This document shows positions 35,286 to 36,019 of a DNA stretch of 36,019 bases, one piece after another (position 1 is the stretch's first letter; each line of letters begins with the position of its first letter). The translations under genes and the position numbers were made by a program. Source of the stretch: Site-B1 sp963722665. Lineage in GTDB: Bacteria; Bacteroidota; Bacteroidia; Flavobacteriales; Flavobacteriaceae. The stretch spans positions 1 through 36,019 of the forward strand of contig CAVRNW010000012.1 in assembly GCA_963722665.1 (NCBI GenBank), in the 5' to 3' direction. The notes beneath the pieces were generated by a model. That model ran no database searches. It was not told the origin of the DNA and saw nothing but the letters and a program-made list of their open reading frames with translations.

Positions 35286-35872
35286 TTAAACGAATATTTG
35301 ATATCATTTTTTCTAGTATTGGACTTATTTTGTTATCGCCAATATTTATAGTTATAGCCATTTCAATAATTCTTGATTCTAAAGGTCCTGTTTTTTTCAA
35401 GCAAGCAAGAGTTGGACAATTTAATAAGGATTTTAAAATATTTAAGTTTAGAACTATGTATGTAAACTCAGACAAATTGGGGCTTTTAACGGTAGGAAAT
35501 AAAGATTCCAGAGTTACAAAAATGGGTTATGTTTTAAGAAAATATAAAATAGATGAGTTTCCTCAATTAATTAATGTATTAGCTGGAAGTATGAGTTTTG
35601 TTGGCCCGAGACCAAAAGTAAGGAAATATGTTAATTACTATTCTAAAGATGATTTACAAATTTTAAATGCAAAACCAGGAATTACCGATTTGGCTTCAAT
35701 TGAATACAGGAATGAATCTGAATTGATTAAAAAGGCTACAAATCCAGAAAAAAAGTATATAGAAGAAATTATGCCTGCAAAAATTAAACTTAATAAAATA
35801 TATCTTAGTAATTACAATATTTTTACTGATATTAAAATAATTATTAAAACTTTTGCATCCATAATTTCATAA
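35282..35872 (+). CDS. undecaprenyl-phosphate sugar-1-phosphate transferase, PglC/WcaJ family
   Basis: The 196-residue protein is a short bacterial sugar transferase: one N-terminal membrane segment (IIFSSIGLILLSPIFIVIAI), then GPVFFKQARVGQ, FKIFKFRTMYVNSD, KYKIDEFPQLINVLAGSMSF and VGPRP. It should transfer a sugar phosphate from a UDP-sugar to undecaprenyl phosphate and start the lipid-linked glycan. The short monotopic form resembles PglC, which uses diacetamido-trideoxy sugars in some species; that would fit the aminotransferase before it. Start ATG overlaps the aminotransferase stop by 4 bp. The frame is intact. Confidence 0.92.
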   Translation: MIKRIFDIIFSSIGLILLSPIFIVIAISIILDSKGPVFFKQARVGQFNKDFKIFKFRTMYVNSDKLGLLTVGNKDSRVTKMGYVLRKYKIDEFPQLINVLAGSMSFVGPRPKVRKYVNYYSKDDLQILNAKPGITDLASIEYRNESELIKKATNPEKKYIEEIMPAKIKLNKIYLSNYNIFTDIKIIIKTFASIIS

Positions 35873-35882
35873 ATAAAAAATA

Positions 35883-36019
35883 ATGAATGGTCGATTTATA
35901 ATATCATTAGATTTTGAAAAAAATTGGGGAGTTTTTGACAGTAAGCCAAATGGTGAATATTTAGATAATATAAATAATGTTGATTTAGTTATTGACAGAT
36001 TGTTATCTCTAAGTGATAA
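35883..36019 (+). CDS. start of a polysaccharide deacetylase-family protein, cut by the window edge
   Basis: ATG 35883 begins 10 bp after the sugar transferase stop and the frame is open to the last base. The 45 visible residues (MNGRFIISLDFEKNWGVFDS, then KPNGEYLDNINNVDLVIDRL) match the opening of glycan-locus deacetylases of the NodB type, where FIISLDFE is the first strand with an acidic pair that binds metal. It probably belongs to the same operon and trims acetyl groups from the glycan. Only the N-terminus is seen. Confidence 0.65.
   Translation, partial: MNGRFIISLDFEKNWGVFDSKPNGEYLDNINNVDLVIDRLLSLSD

Overview
The window looks like a chromosomal segment of a low-GC member of the Bacteroidota, most likely the Flavobacteriaceae. 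The evidence is a porX response regulator with a PglZ domain, a secreted protein with a type IX secretion (T9SS) type A C-terminal sorting domain, short lipoproteins with Phe-Ala-Ser-Cys lipoboxes, a fused lpxC-fabZ gene, several TAnnTTTG-type promoter boxes, and little Shine-Dalgarno signal. No rRNA, tRNA, CRISPR array or insertion sequence was recognised.

Layout. (1) 1-11.7 kb: a possible 3' end of a gene, an OmpA-family lipoprotein with a broken signal peptide, a four-domain M16 protease, an EF-G paralogue (EF-G2 type, frameshifted), small conserved proteins (DUF3817, DUF2461), a divergent TruA, a four-helix membrane protein, and a pair of an inner-membrane OmpA-like protein and a membrane-anchored helix-hairpin-helix protein. 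(2) 11.7-15.3 kb, minus strand: fabG, a membrane VWA protein (frameshifted) and a prohibitin-like SPFH protein in a tight operon. (3) 15.4-22.4 kb, minus strand: HD hydrolase, lpxD, lpxC-fabZ, lpxA, efp, a second lpxD-like gene and sucD, ending at a strong terminator. This is the lipid A core cluster. (4) 22.4-27.0 kb, plus strand: porX, tsaE, a small lipoprotein overlapping a membrane protein gene, ald, and a small anchored protein. (5) 27.0-30.3 kb, minus strand: a T9SS-exported protein with a beta-propeller-like N-terminus and eight Ig/PKD-like repeats of about 70 residues. (6) 30.6-36.0 kb, plus strand: a surface polysaccharide operon (Wzx, Wzy, GT4 glycosyltransferase, DegT/DnrJ aminotransferase, PglC-like sugar-phosphate transferase, start of a polysaccharide deacetylase), with overlapping start and stop codons at four successive junctions.

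The lipid A genes build the outer membrane anchor, PorX regulates type IX secretion, the repeat protein is a plausible client of that system, and the polysaccharide operon makes surface glycan. Together the window is mostly a cell-envelope neighbourhood.

A notable feature is repeated frame disruption. Five genes outside the aminotransferase (ompA-like, EF-G2, VWA, T9SS protein, GT4) can each be restored by removing one base per site, with three sites in the T9SS gene. The aminotransferase carries about ten or more indels of both signs in its first 570 bp. Codons between the breaks stay well conserved, so sequencing or assembly error is the simplest explanation, but true gene decay cannot be excluded from one sequence. 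I did not find a clearly new multi-gene system. The best leads are the EF-G paralogue lacking the catalytic histidine, the OmpA/helix-hairpin-helix pair, the fabG-VWA-SPFH operon, and possible RNA structures in the 6.7-7.2 kb intergenic region.
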